Made by a program: the position numbers and the translations under genes. The notes below the pieces were generated by a model. That model saw only the letters and a list, made by a program, of their open reading frames with translations, had not been told where the DNA came from and made no database searches. Shown here piece after piece: positions 7,966 through 19,632 of a stretch of 64,000 bases of DNA (its first letter is position 1; every line of letters starts with the position of its first letter). The DNA is from Magnetofaba australis IT-1 (lineage in GTDB: Bacteria; Pseudomonadota; Magnetococcia; Magnetococcales; Magnetococcaceae): contig NZ_LVJN01000014.1 in the NCBI RefSeq assembly GCF_002109495.1, positions 1-64,000 of the forward strand, given 5' to 3'.

Positions 7966-10900
7966 TCAGCCGCCAGCGCCCATCTCCAACAGGCGGCTTT
8001 CGATGGTCAGCGCGCTGTCATCAATTTCGATCTGCCCGGAGAGGGTGACGGAATCGGCCACCAGCAGGGTGTCGACCTGCAGATTGGCCAGCGTATGGCC
8101 GTTGCTCAGATGGCGATAGTTATCAAATAGATCGGCGACCAGCATTTGCGTCTGGCCGTTGTCATGGCCGATGGTCAGACTGGAGAAGTCGTCGCCAATG
8201 GCGCCCATATCCTTCATGGAGAGGTTCAGCGCCGCTGAATCCAGCTCGCCATTGCCGTTGAGGTCTTCGCCCGCATCCAATTGGCCATTCTCGTTGAGAT
8301 CTTCGTCGGCCTTCAGGTTGTCCAGATCGACGCCATCGGCGGTTTCCCCCATGCCGCCCAGACGGTAGTGCAGGGCGGCATCGGCGGTGCTTATGGTCAA
8401 GGCGCCGGTTCCATTGATCACGTTGTTGCCGGTTAGGAAGTTCATGCCATCGGCAACCAGGGTGACAGCGCCGCTATCGGTGCGAATCTCCCCTTCCAAC
8501 AGAGTCAGGGTGTAGCCTGCGTTCAAAGCAACGTCGATGTCGCCCGCGCCGGTGGTCAACCCCAGCAGATTCAGATCATCAAACTCGCGCACAATGACGT
8601 CGCCGCTGCCAAAAGCCACGTCCAGGGTGTCCACCCGGGTGTTGAGGATGAAGTCCGGGGCGCCCGCCAGCAGGCGGTTGGCGTGCAGGGTGAGGGTCCC
8701 TTCCGGCGCAAACAGGTTGATGGGATTGACCAGGTTGATGTCGCCGGTGGCGATAATGGAGATATCGCCGCCGCCCAGGCCGTCGTGGGAGCGCCCGGTG
8801 GAGGTGAGCAGGTCGTGGTAGAGGTTGATGTGGGCGTCCAGGCCACGGGTCTCGAACTCCACGCTACCGCTCTCCCAGGAGTTCAGTTCGACGTCGGCGT
8901 CGAAGGTGAGCTGAGAGACGATCTTGATGCCCGCAGAGTTGATATTGTTCTGCAGATCAACACTATAGCCGCCAATCTCCAAGCTATAATCCAGATTCAG
9001 ATCCTGCCCGTCGAAGGACTGCACCACAAAGTTGGTGTCGAAGTCCGAGAAGCCGACATGGATGTACTTGGAGATGTCAAACTCCAACGCGCCCACTTTG
9101 AACAGGTCGTTGGAGATCTGAATCAGCGAGTCGTTGGCGTAGGCCTTGGGCCGGTCGAAATGGAGCCAGTTTTCATTGCCTTCGCCCAGATCCTCGTAGG
9201 TGAACTCATCGGGCATGTCATAGAAGCGGTGTTTGTCACTGCCGCCCAGGTCACGCACCAGGACGTGGCTGCCCATCACATTGTCCAGGGTGACGTAATC
9301 GTCACTCTCTCCGGCGAAAATTTCGACCCAACCGCCCACATCCTCCAGATTGACCGAGGTGTAGGCGCCCTGCGCGTCGATCAAGGCGTTGCCGCCCAGG
9401 GTGTCCACATTCACCGACACGCCAGCCAGACCGCTATCATCCTCATTGAAGACGGTGAGATCGCCGGTGATGTCATCACCGGTAATCCAGGTATTGCCCC
9501 AGCCGGACGTGATGCTCACCGAAGCGACCACGTCATAGTCGCCGATGCCATCCAGTTTAATGGTGCTGCCGCCGCCCGCATCGCCCAGCTCCAGCGTCAC
9601 GTCGCCCAGCACATCCTCCAGATTCAGCCAGTCAACGCTATCGCCGCCGGTATAGCTCACCGCGCCATCCACGCCTTCGGCTTGCAGCGAGTTGGCCCCC
9701 TCGCCCAACTCCACCGTGAGATTGCCGCCGATATCCTCAGCGGAGATCTCATCATCGCCATCCTGGCCGATGACGGTCACATCATTCTTCATGCTCTCCA
9801 GAGAGAGCGCGTTGTTGCCGGAGCCCAGCCGGACTTCGGAGACGCTCAGGCGCATATCGGTGGCGCCATCATTGAGCAGCCCCTTCACCACCGCCGTACG
9901 CGCCATCAGTTTGGCGTCGATGTCGTTGCTGAATTCGCTGAAGTCCAGCACGTTGAGGCCGGAGCTGTCCTTGATGGTCCCCGAACCGGAGAAGCGGCCC
10001 AGCACATCGGTCTCAAAGATGAAGGTGTCGTTGCCCTGCCCGCCATCCAGGGCGAACAAGCTGGAGTCGCGAACGTGGATCACATCGTCGCCGTCGCCCA
10101 CGTCGACGATATCGCCAATGGCGTTGAACTGGCGCGAGGAGCCGCCGGTGTAGATGACATCGTTGCCGCTGCCGGTTTCGATCTCATCGCTGCCCTGGGC
10201 GCCGTAGATCAGATGGTCGCCGCTGCCGCGCGAGGCGATGCCGTTGGACCAGTAGTCAACCAGCTCCTCATCCATCAGGTTCTGGTTGCCGTTGTACATC
10301 TCCATGGACATCTCGTAGCCGCCCCAGAACTCCACGTCCGAGGTGACGCCCGGCTTGATCTCGATGTAGTCGGAGCCAATGCCGCCTTCGGCGTAGATGC
10401 CGGTCACCCCCTCGAAGATCTGCCGCTTGCCCGCATACTCTACCATGATGGTTTCGGTGGTGGCGTTCTCATCGACCACCTCTTCGTAGATCGGGTCGCC
10501 CCACCACCAGTAGCCGATGATGTTCTTGGTGGTGCTGGGCAGATGATAGAGGGTGAAGATTTCGTGGATGTCGTCGTCCTGATAGTTGCGCTTATCGCCG
10601 CGATCGCCCATGTTCAGGTGCAGCACGCCGCCGTTGAAGCTGGTGGGGTCGCCCGCGCTGCCGGCCAGATAGAACGGCTCCTCCTCCTCCACGCCGCCGC
10701 CATCGCCGCCGCCGCCCACCTTGAAGTAGGCCACCGGGAATTTGACCGTTTTGTCGATCTTGAACAGGCCCAGATCCAGCTTGATGTGCACCCCGGCGTA
10801 GAAGAAGCCCTCTTCGCTGTTGTAGGTGAACTCCAGATCGGGGAAGTTCAGCGTGGCGCCGAACGCCTTGATCTTGGCCCCCACCGAGCCGCTGATGTCG

Positions 10901-13900
10901 AACACGCCGTTCTGCATCGACATGCTGAAGTCGGCGTCGCCATACAGGCCGAAGCTGGACCAGCCCAGATGCACCGAGCCATGCAGACTCACATCGAAGT
11001 TGCCGATGGAGTCGAAGGTGGCCTCCGCCGAGATGGTTCCCACGCCGAAGAAGTCGGTGTGCATCTCCGCGTGCACCTCCTGGATCGCCTGGCCCAGATC
11101 GACGTAGCCGGAGCCCTCCAGGGTGAGCAGGCCGTCGAGCAGACGCACCGAGAGTTCTTCGAGGCTGGCGCGCACGCTGTGGGCTTCGATGCCCAACTGC
11201 TCGCGGCCGGTGGTGTTGACCTGCAAACGGAAATTGGCGTTGATGTCGAACACGCCGGAGACCCCGGGCAGACCCAGGCTGGTGTCCATCTCCAGGTCGA
11301 TCACCAACCCGGCGTCGCCGCTGGTGTAGAGCAGCGCATCGCCGCTGACCGTAGCGCCGATGTTCATGAACTCGAAACCGGCGTCGATCTTGACGTTGAT
11401 CACCTCCGGCGCCAGCAGGAAGGAGAAGCGCCCCTCCAGCTCGAAGATGCTGGCTACGGTCAAGCTCCCCTCGGCCTCCAACAGGAAGTAGGGCTGCGGC
11501 GTGGAGACCCCCACATTGGGCGGAATCGCCTCGATGGTGACGGTGCGCTGGCCATCGACGCTGAGGAAGGTCTCGGGCAGCTCGTAGACCACATCCTGCA
11601 TCAGGGTGTTGGCCTGGAAGCGGTACTCAACATCAAAGTTCAGGTCGTCCAGAAGATTGACCTTGGCGTCCACGTCCAGCTTGATGGCGAAGCCGCCGGA
11701 CTTGGCCAGGAACAGACCGGTGGCGTCGAAGGTGAGCACCGGCGAGCCGCGCGAGCCCACATTGAGGGTGGCGTCGACGAAGATCTGCAACGCATCGTCG
11801 GTCAGTTCGATGTCGAACGCGCCATCCAGCGACAGGATATCCTGCCCAGCGGCTTGAATCGCCAACAGCGCCTGCCCTTGGGCCTTGAGCAGGAACTCAT
11901 CGAAATCGATGCGAATGGGCGAGGTCGGATCGCCGGTCTCAATGGCGTAGTGGCGGCCATCCAGCTCGCTGAAGTCCACCGCCTCAAAGGCGTTGCCGAG
12001 GTTCAGCGCGGTGTTGATGTCGAAGCTCAATTCACGCGCTTCCAGCACCGCGCCGTCGATGCCCACCAGACCCGCCTGGGCCATATCCAGCTTACCGGCC
12101 AGGAAGGTCTCCTGGGAGAACGCCGACGGGGTCTTCATCAGCATGAAGCCCGCATCCAGGTTCTGCACCGCCAGACCCACGGCGCTGCTGTTGACGCCAT
12201 CATCGGCGGTGACGCGGCCATCGCCATTGGTATCGGTGTAGTACGGACCGTTGACCCCCACAAAGGCCGAGGCGTTGGCCACGCCCACGGTCATCACCGT
12301 CATATCCTTTTGCGAACCGTCGGTGAGGGTGAAGCGTTCGGTGGTCCCCATGGTGAAGGCGGCGCTGCCCACCACCTGCACCACCCCCAGCGCCTGCATA
12401 TGCAGGTCCTCCACGCTGGCGCGGATGATGCGGTCATCCATGGTCAGATAGACCGGCTCCGAGCCTGTCGCGCCGGTGGCCACCGCCATCCCCATCGGTT
12501 CGCCGTTCTGCGCCGGGAAGCTGCTGGCGAAGTCCACCGCCGGGTTGAAGTGGGTGTAGGGGTCCGCTGAGGGGAACCAATCCACGCCCCAGTTCAGGTC
12601 CAACTGCACATTGTAGGCTTCGGCGGAGATCTGATCAGAGAGGCCCACCAGACCGGCGAAATCCACGTCACCGGTGGCGGCCACCATGGTGGGGAAATAT
12701 TTGTTGAACACCGGATTGACGTCCGCCGTCATCATGGCGAAGCCCAGATCCAGGTCGGTAAACGCCAGACCCACGGCGTCGCTGCTGGCGCGCCAGCCGC
12801 CCTCGGCGCTGGCGTCGCGGGTGAAGTAGTCATCGGCGTCAAAACCGACGAAGCCGCTGACGTCGCGCGCGCCGATGGTCATGGTCTCCACCGCCAGACC
12901 TTCGATGCGGCTCAGATCGCCGCTCACCGTCGCCCCGCCGCTGACGTCCAGATCGTTCAACACCGAGACGATGGGGGTGGGAATCAGCGCAACCTCATCG
13001 GGCAGGCCGGTGATCACATCCACCGTCTGACCGCCCCCCTTCTCCAGCGCAAAGCTGCCGCGCAACGCCATGGCGTTGAACAGGTTCATGCGCGCGTTGT
13101 TCATGTAGACGCCAAGGAACTCGTCGCCGCCGAAGTCGATCACCACCGGCTCGCCGCCGGTGGCCACCGCCAGACCGGCGCTGAACGGCCCGTCGCCATC
13201 GGGATCGTCGGGGAAGCTGCTCTCAAAATCGACCCATGCATTGGAGCCGTGGTTGAGGCGGATCTCCACCTCGTCGGACTCGATCTGCATGCCGTCAAGG
13301 CCCACCAGCCCCACGCTGGCGGCGCTCATGGAGGCGGCCATCATGCTGGGGGCGTAGTCGCCCACCAGCGGCACGATGGGCTTCATCAGCACGAACCCAG
13401 CGTCCAGGTCGTTGATGCGCACGCCCACCGCGCTCTCATTAATCTCGCCTTCGTCCAGGGTTTCGCCCGGGTCGTCCACGGTGAGGTAGTCGCCGCCGTC
13501 GGGGATGTAGCCGGCAAACGCATAGGCGTTGGACATGCCGATGGTCATCACCTCCACCTGCACGTCGGAGAGGGTGTCCTTGACCAGGCCGTCGATCTCA
13601 TACACCACATCGACGTTTTCGCTGGCGCCCTTTTCGAACGCAAACGCGCCGGTGACATAGAGGAATTCCGCCACGCGCAGGGTGGCGCGCTCCACATACA
13701 GGCCGATGAACTCGTCGTTGCCGTAGTCGATGATTATTGGCTCGCCGCCGGTGGCCACGGCGAAGCCCTCGTCGCCGAAGGTGCTCTCCCAATCCACCAC
13801 CGAAGTGAGCAGCCCGGAGGAGCCGCTGCCGTTGAACTGCACCTCGATGCCCGAAGCGTCCAGCTCAAAGCCGTCGATGCCCAGAAAGCCCGCCTGCCCC

Positions 13901-16900
13901 ACATTCAGGCGCGCGGCGTACATGGTGGGCAGCAGTTGCGAGTCGATCAGCGAGTGCGGCGTGGCGATGACCATGCCCAGGTCAATATCATTCAGGGCGA
14001 AGCCGATGGCGTCGGGGTTGATCTCGTCGATCTCCACCGTATCGCCGGGATCGTCCACGGTCAGATAGTCGCCGCCGCCGGTGTAGCCGATGAAGCCGTA
14101 AACGTTGGTCATGCCCAGCGTCATCAGGTCGACTTCGATATCGTCCAGCGTCCCTTCGATGCCGTGGCTCTCATAGGCCACGGTGACGTTTTCGGACTTG
14201 CCCTGCTCAAACGCAAACGAACCGGTCACAAACAGGAAGTCGGAGACCTTCAGCGTCCCCTTCTCCACATAGATGCCGATGAACTCGTCATCGCCGTAGT
14301 CGATGATCACCGGATCGCCGCCGGTGGCCACTTCAAATCCGTCGAGGCCGAAGCTGGTCTGCCAATCCACCACCGCCGGGTTGATCCCGGCGCCGCTGAG
14401 ATTGAACTGCACCTCCACCCCTGCGGCGCTCAGTTCGAACTCGTCGATGCCCACCAGACCGGTCTGGCCGATGGTCAGACGCCCGGCGTACATATTGGGC
14501 ACAACCAAGCCGTCGATGACGCTCTCGGGCGAGGCCATCACCAGCCCCAGATCGACGTCATTGAGGACGAAGCCGGTCACCGTGCCGTTGACCTCCTCCG
14601 CCTCCAGGGTGTCGCCGGGGTCGTCCACGGTCAGATAGTCGCCGCCGTCGCCGATATAGCCGATGAAGCCGTAACCGTTGGTCAGGCCGCCGGTCATGAA
14701 CTCCACCCCCACATCCAGGGTCACGCCCAGGTCGTAGGCCACGGTGACGTCGGCGGTGGCGCCCTTCTCGAAGGCAAACGCGCCGGTGACATAGAGGAAG
14801 TCGGAGATCTTCAGCGTGCCTTTGTCGATGTAAACGCCGATGAACTCGTCATCGTTGTAGTCGATGATGATGGGGTCGGCCCCGCCGGTGGGGATGGCGT
14901 AGCCGTCGACGCCAAAGGTGGACTCCCAATCCACCACCGCGCGCAGCCCCAGGGCGCCATTGCTGCCGCTGCCGTTGAACTGCACCTCCACCCCTTCGGC
15001 TTCCAGAGTGAAGCCGTCGATGCCCACCACCCCGGTGCTGCCGATGGTCAGGCGCGCGGCGTACATGCTGGGCAGCAGGCTGGAGTCGATGAGGTCGTGG
15101 GGGGTGGCCATCACCAACCCCAGATCGACGTCGTTGAGCACAAAGCCCATGACCTCTTCATTGACTTCGCCGTCGTCCAGGGTATCGCCGGGGTCGTCCA
15201 CGGTCAGATAGTCGCGCCCGCCGGTGTAGCCGATGAAACCGTAGGCGTTGGAGACGCCCACATTGATCAGATCCACCTCCACGCCATCGGAGGTCCCGCC
15301 GATGCCGCCCAGATCATAGGAGACGTTGACGCTGGCCGATTTGCCCTGTTCAAAGGCGAACGCGCCGGTCACATAGAGGAAGTCGGAGACCTTCAGCGTC
15401 CCCTTCTCCACATAGACGCCAATGAACTCATCGTCGCCATAGTCGATCACCACCGGCGCGCCGCCGGTGGCGATCTCAAAACCGTCGGCGCCGAAGCTGG
15501 CTTGCCAATCGATCACCGCAGGCAGCAGACCGCTGCCGCTCAAGTTGAACTGCGCCTCGATGCCGCTGGCGCTGAGTTCGAATTCATCGATGCCCACCAG
15601 CCCCATGGAGCCGATGGTGACGCGCCCGGCGTACATGGTGGGCATGATCAGATCCGCCACCACGCTATCGGGGCTGGCCATCACCAAACCCAGATCGATG
15701 TCATTGAGCGCCAGGCCCACTGCGCTGTCGTTGATCTCGCCGTCGTCTAGGGTCTCGCCGGGGTCGTCCACGGCCAGATAGCTACCGCCGTCGCCCAGAT
15801 ATCCGGCAAAGCCGTAGGCGTTGGAGACGCCGAAAGTGGCGAACTCCACTGTGACATCATTCAATGTCGTGCCGATGTCGTAGGCCACCACCACGTCGGC
15901 GCTGCCGCCCTTCTCAAACGCGAACGCGCCGGTCACGTGCAGGAAGCTGGAGATGGCCAGTGTGCCGCGCGCCACATAGACGCCCAGGAACGGGTCGTCG
16001 CCGTAGTCGATCACCACCGGGTCGCCGCCGGTGGCGATTTCAAACCCGGCGTCGCCGAAGCTGGTCGCCCAGTCGATACTGGCGTTCACCAGCGTACCAG
16101 CGCCCTCCATATTGTATTGGATCTCGATGCCGGTGGCGCTCAGATCCAGGGTGTCCATGCCGACGAATTCCAGCGCGCCCACGGTGGCGCGGGCCGCGCC
16201 CATGCTCGGCAGCCACGCGCCGCTGATCACCTCATGGGGAGTGGCCAGCACCAGCCCGAAATCGATGTCGTTGAGGACCAGGCCCACCGCGCTGTCGTTG
16301 ACCTCGTCGGCCTCCAGGGTGGGGCCAGGGTCGGCGGCGGTCACATACGCGCCGCCATCGGTGACGTATCCGGCGAAGCCGTAGGCGTTGGAGACGCCGA
16401 TGGTGAACATCTCCACCACCGCTTCGGTGGTTCCGGTGATCAGCGCGCCCGCGGTGTCGTAGGCCACGGTCACCGTCTCCTGACGCCCCTTCTCAATGGC
16501 CACCGCGCCGGACAGATGCAGGAAGCCGCCCACCGCCAGGGTGGCTTGATCGATATAGACCCCCAGGAAGGGGTCGGCGCCGTAGTCGATGATGATGGGG
16601 TCGCCACTGGTGGCGATGGCGTAGCCGTCCACGCCGTAGCTGGCGGCCCAGTCGATGGTGAAGGCGCTGTTGCTGCCGCCGTTGTAGCGCGCTTCGATGC
16701 CGGTGGCCGACAGGGTCAACTCGTCGATGCCCACCAGCGCCGCCTGTGTCGCCTCAATGCGCGCGGCGTAGAACGACGGCATGGCGTTGTCGATGAGGAA
16801 GACGTCGGGCTTCATCACCACAAAACCCACCGACAGATCGTTGATGGCCACGCCCACGGCGGTGTCGTTGAGCTCGTCGGCCTCCAGCGTGGGGCCGGGA

Positions 16901-18541
16901 TCGGCCACCGCCAGATAGTTCTCATCGTTGCCCACATAACCGGCGAACAGGCGGCCATTGGCCACCCCCACGCTCATCACCGCCATATCCACATCGGTGA
17001 TGTCGCCGCTGATTTCGCCGCCCAGATCATAGTGGACGTCCACGGTTTCGCGATCGCCCATGGAGAAGGTGACGTCGCCGCTCACATAGGCGAAGCCGTC
17101 CACCACCAGCGTCGCGCCCAGCGCCTGCAGGTCGTATTGCGGCGGCGCGCTGAACTCCATGGTGACGTCGCCATTGCCGGTGGCGATGGTCAGACCGCCC
17201 GCGCCGAAGCTGTCGACAAAGTCGATGGCCGCCTTGGCGCCGGTGATTTTGCCGGAGTTGATCACCGCCGAGACGTTGTCCGAGCTCACATCCAGACCGT
17301 CCAGCCCCACGCTCTGGATGTTGTCGGCGGTCAGATTCAGGGCGTAGTACTCCCCCAACACGCCGTCGAACCACACCGCCGCGCCATTGATATTCTCCAC
17401 CCGCAAGCCGGAGGCGTCGCTGCTGTAGGTGTGGTCGTTGGTCGGGTCGCCGTCATTGTCGGCGTCGGTGAGCAGATCGCTATCCCACTCAAGCAGATAG
17501 GGGGCGTCCAGACCGAAGAAGGCGTCGGCGTCGGCGATGCCCACGGTCATCATCTCGCCCACATCGGCCAGGGTCAGGTCGTCGGTCTGCAGGGTGATCG
17601 ACTCGAAGCTGAATTTGAAATCCAGCTGCCCCACCACCTCCATGTAGTCGCCAAGAGTAAGGCGCGAATAGCTGGTGACCGGATCGAGCGCAGCGTTGGT
17701 GAAGTACTCCTTATTGAAGTAGACCCCCAGCGCGTCGTCGGCGGCGCCGTCCATGGTCTGCACGGCCAGCCCTGGCAGCTCCACCGCCTCCAGTTGCAGG
17801 CGGTCGCTGAGTTGGTTGATCTTCAGAAACAGATCGCCGTCGCCAAACGCAAACAGACCGCTGGCGTCGGCGAAGCTTCCGCTCACATCGCCCCAGGTCA
17901 TGATGTCGAAGGTCTGCCCCACTTGGGGCAGGAAGTCATCCAGCAGCACGATCTCCAGCGCGCCGTCCAGGGTGGCGGTTCCGGTGACGTTAACCTGGTC
18001 GAAGCCGTCGTTGATGTTGTCGGTCCCGGGCCCGGCGGTCAGACCGCCCAGCTCGATCTGCAACACTCCATCAGCAGCCTGGGTGAAGTCCGCCACATTG
18101 ACGATGCCCGGCGAGTTGCCGGGGCTGAAGGTCCCTTGGCTGAAGAGGTGGCCATCGATCTGGCCGCTGCCGGAGAGCACGGCGTCGCCGCCCAGCAGGT
18201 AGTCGCCGCTGAGGAACTCTTCCGGGGTCAGATGGGTGGAGTCGAGGGTAGACAACGGTTTGCAGTTGCGCCAACGCTTCGGCGCGGAACGCCGTCGGCG
18301 AAAGCGTGGCGTCGTTGCTATTGGCGGGGGTGGGCGTGGATTCGGCGAGCAGGGCGTCGGCCAGGGCGGCGTCTTCCAGCGACTGCGCGGCGGCGTCCAG
18401 ATCCTGCCGCCGCCACTCGTCGGCGACGATGGCGGCCCCCAGGGGGTCGGCGGAGAGCAGAACGCGATTTTCCAGCGTCTCCAGCTCAAAGAGTTTACGC
18501 GGCGCGCGCGGCGCGCTGGCGGAACGTTTGCCGAAAAACAT
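7966..18541 (-). CDS. Giant LEPR-XLL-type secreted adhesin, N-terminal and central part, frameshifted
   Basis: The true start is the ATG at 18541 (MFFGKR), with GAGGTG 5 nt upstream. The N-terminus reads RKLFELETLENRVLLSAD, a good match to the LEPR-XLL motif of very large exported repeat proteins. Near 18250 one base must be skipped to pass from QLQTV into STLDSTHLTPEEF. After that the frame stays open for about 3420 codons to a TGA at 7966. FSPGNSPGIVNVADF and a Gly-rich beta-solenoid come first, then 9-10 tandem modules of about 190 residues (12.1-17.6 kb). Next come a Gly/Asp region with GSGNDVIYTGG and DVGDGDDVIHV (about 10.0-10.2 kb), reminiscent of RTX Ca-binding repeats, and further beta-helix. 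It is probably secreted to the surface through the adjacent TolC/adaptor. Joined to 2195-7927 the product would be about 5450 residues. Confidence 0.8.
12100..17600 (-). repeat. Tandem ~570-bp coding repeats in the adhesin
   Basis: Modules of about 190 residues recur with the pattern VNDSAVGLVLNDIDLGLVMA, then VGIDEFELSASGIE, then a DYGDDEFIGVYVEKGTLKVS-like stretch, then GAFAFEKG. The DNA coding the GVY block recurs at about 13705, 14278, 14838, 15422, 15987 and 16566, a spacing of 560-584 bp. I count seven well-conserved and two or three degenerate copies. Such arrays are prone to recombination and assembly collapse, so copy number may vary. Confidence 0.85.
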
Positions 18542-18642
18542 GGCGTCACCTCAAATTGGGACCCAAGCGCCAACCGGATATCGATCGACGGTTACTGCTC
18601 ACTTGGCACAACAATTAATTCGACTATGGAAAACTCAAACCA

Positions 18643-19632
18643 TCACTGCTGAACAACGCGCGCCGGTTTTTCTCGCGGCGACGCCTCCGAGCGCGCGCCG
18701 ACGCGCGCCTCTTCCGCCGGGGACTGAACGTTGGCCAAAATGATTCCCGCCATCCCCAACAGCACTGCGCCATCGGCGTTGTCAAACCGAATTTTGATCT
18801 TGCGCAGATGGCTGGCGGAGTCCTGCAAGGGGGAGACAAAACTCACCACCCCGTGCCGCATCGTGGTGGGGTTGTGCGCCGGGAAGCCGATGGTCATTCT
18901 GCCGCCGACTTTCAAATCGGCGTCGCCGTCGCTCTCCAGACTGCACTCCAACACCCCGGTTCGGGTATCGACCAACCGAATCAGCGGCTGGTCGGCATGA
19001 ATGGTAGCGCCCTGCTCGGTGAGAATCTCCACCACCGTGCCGTCAAACGGCGCAGTCAGCCGATGGCTCTCCTTCTCCAACTTGGCGCGACGCGCTTCGA
19101 TGGCTTGCACGCTCTGTTCATGCAGCAGGCGGGTCACATCGCTGTTGGCCAACACCCGCTCCAGGGCCAATTCGTCCACCTCATCCTGGCTGATGGAGTG
19201 GGTGCTTTGCAGCAGCTCCATGGCCGCCTTCAGGCGCTGACTGACGCTGCGCAAACGCGCTTTGGCCGCCTTCAGCTCCGAGGCGTCATTGGCGATCATT
19301 TTGCGGCGCTTGTATTCGATGTCGGCCAGACGGTCATCCACCCGCAGCAGCAGATCGCCGGGCTTGACCCGATCCCCTTCCATCACCGCCAACTCTTGAA
19401 TCTGCCCGGTCACCGGCATGGTCAGCGTCACATCCCGCGCCGGAGTGGATAAACAGCGCAGCGCCGCAGACGCGCCCAAGGGGGCTTCTAGGGCTGCGCG
19501 CGCCGCATCCACCGCCTCTGCGCGGGACGCCAAAGCCATGAAAACCACAAGCAAAATCGCACAACCTAGAGCCCACTTATGCAGGACATTCACGCGCATT
19601 ATTCCCTGCCAAAAAGATGCTTTCGGCTTCAT
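18643..19632 (-). CDS. Periplasmic adaptor (membrane fusion) protein, HlyD/RND-adaptor type
   Basis: This encodes 329 residues. An N-terminal hydrophobic segment (about 20-40) precedes the first half of a lipoyl domain (VTLTMPVTGQIQELAVMEGD). A helical hairpin of about 90 residues (DIEYKRRKMIANDASELKAA and onward) follows, then the second lipoyl half (RLTAPFDGTVVEILTEQGA) and a beta-barrel region. Such proteins bridge an inner-membrane pump to TolC. Its ATG overlaps the tolC stop (TAATG at 19630-19634), so the two are coupled, and the giant adhesin follows 100 bp downstream. It is shorter than classical HlyD (about 480 residues), and no ABC exporter gene is adjacent. The inner-membrane partner must be encoded elsewhere or be unusual. 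The tail after residue 305 is basic and probably disordered. Confidence 0.8.
   Translation of the reverse strand: MKPKASFWQGIMRVNVLHKWALGCAILLVVFMALASRAEAVDAARAALEAPLGASAALRCLSTPARDVTLTMPVTGQIQELAVMEGDRVKPGDLLLRVDDRLADIEYKRRKMIANDASELKAAKARLRSVSQRLKAAMELLQSTHSISQDEVDELALERVLANSDVTRLLHEQSVQAIEARRAKLEKESHRLTAPFDGTVVEILTEQGATIHADQPLIRLVDTRTGVLECSLESDGDADLKVGGRMTIGFPAHNPTTMRHGVVSFVSPLQDSASHLRKIKIRFDNADGAVLLGMAGIILANVQSPAEEARVGARSEASPREKPARVVQQ

Noticed and set aside
12100-17600. Regular repeats considered as CRISPR or satellite DNA
   Set aside because: The period (560-584 bp) and continuous coding frame show protein modules, not short repeats with spacers.
2327-18618. Very long plus-strand ORFs opposite the adhesin (up to 1295 residues, e.g. 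8683-12570, 2327-5398, 13249-15750)
   Set aside because: They are mirror frames of a repetitive GC-rich gene. Their translations are His/Gly/Val-rich without motifs or ribosome sites, while the minus strand gives coherent beta-helical repeats.
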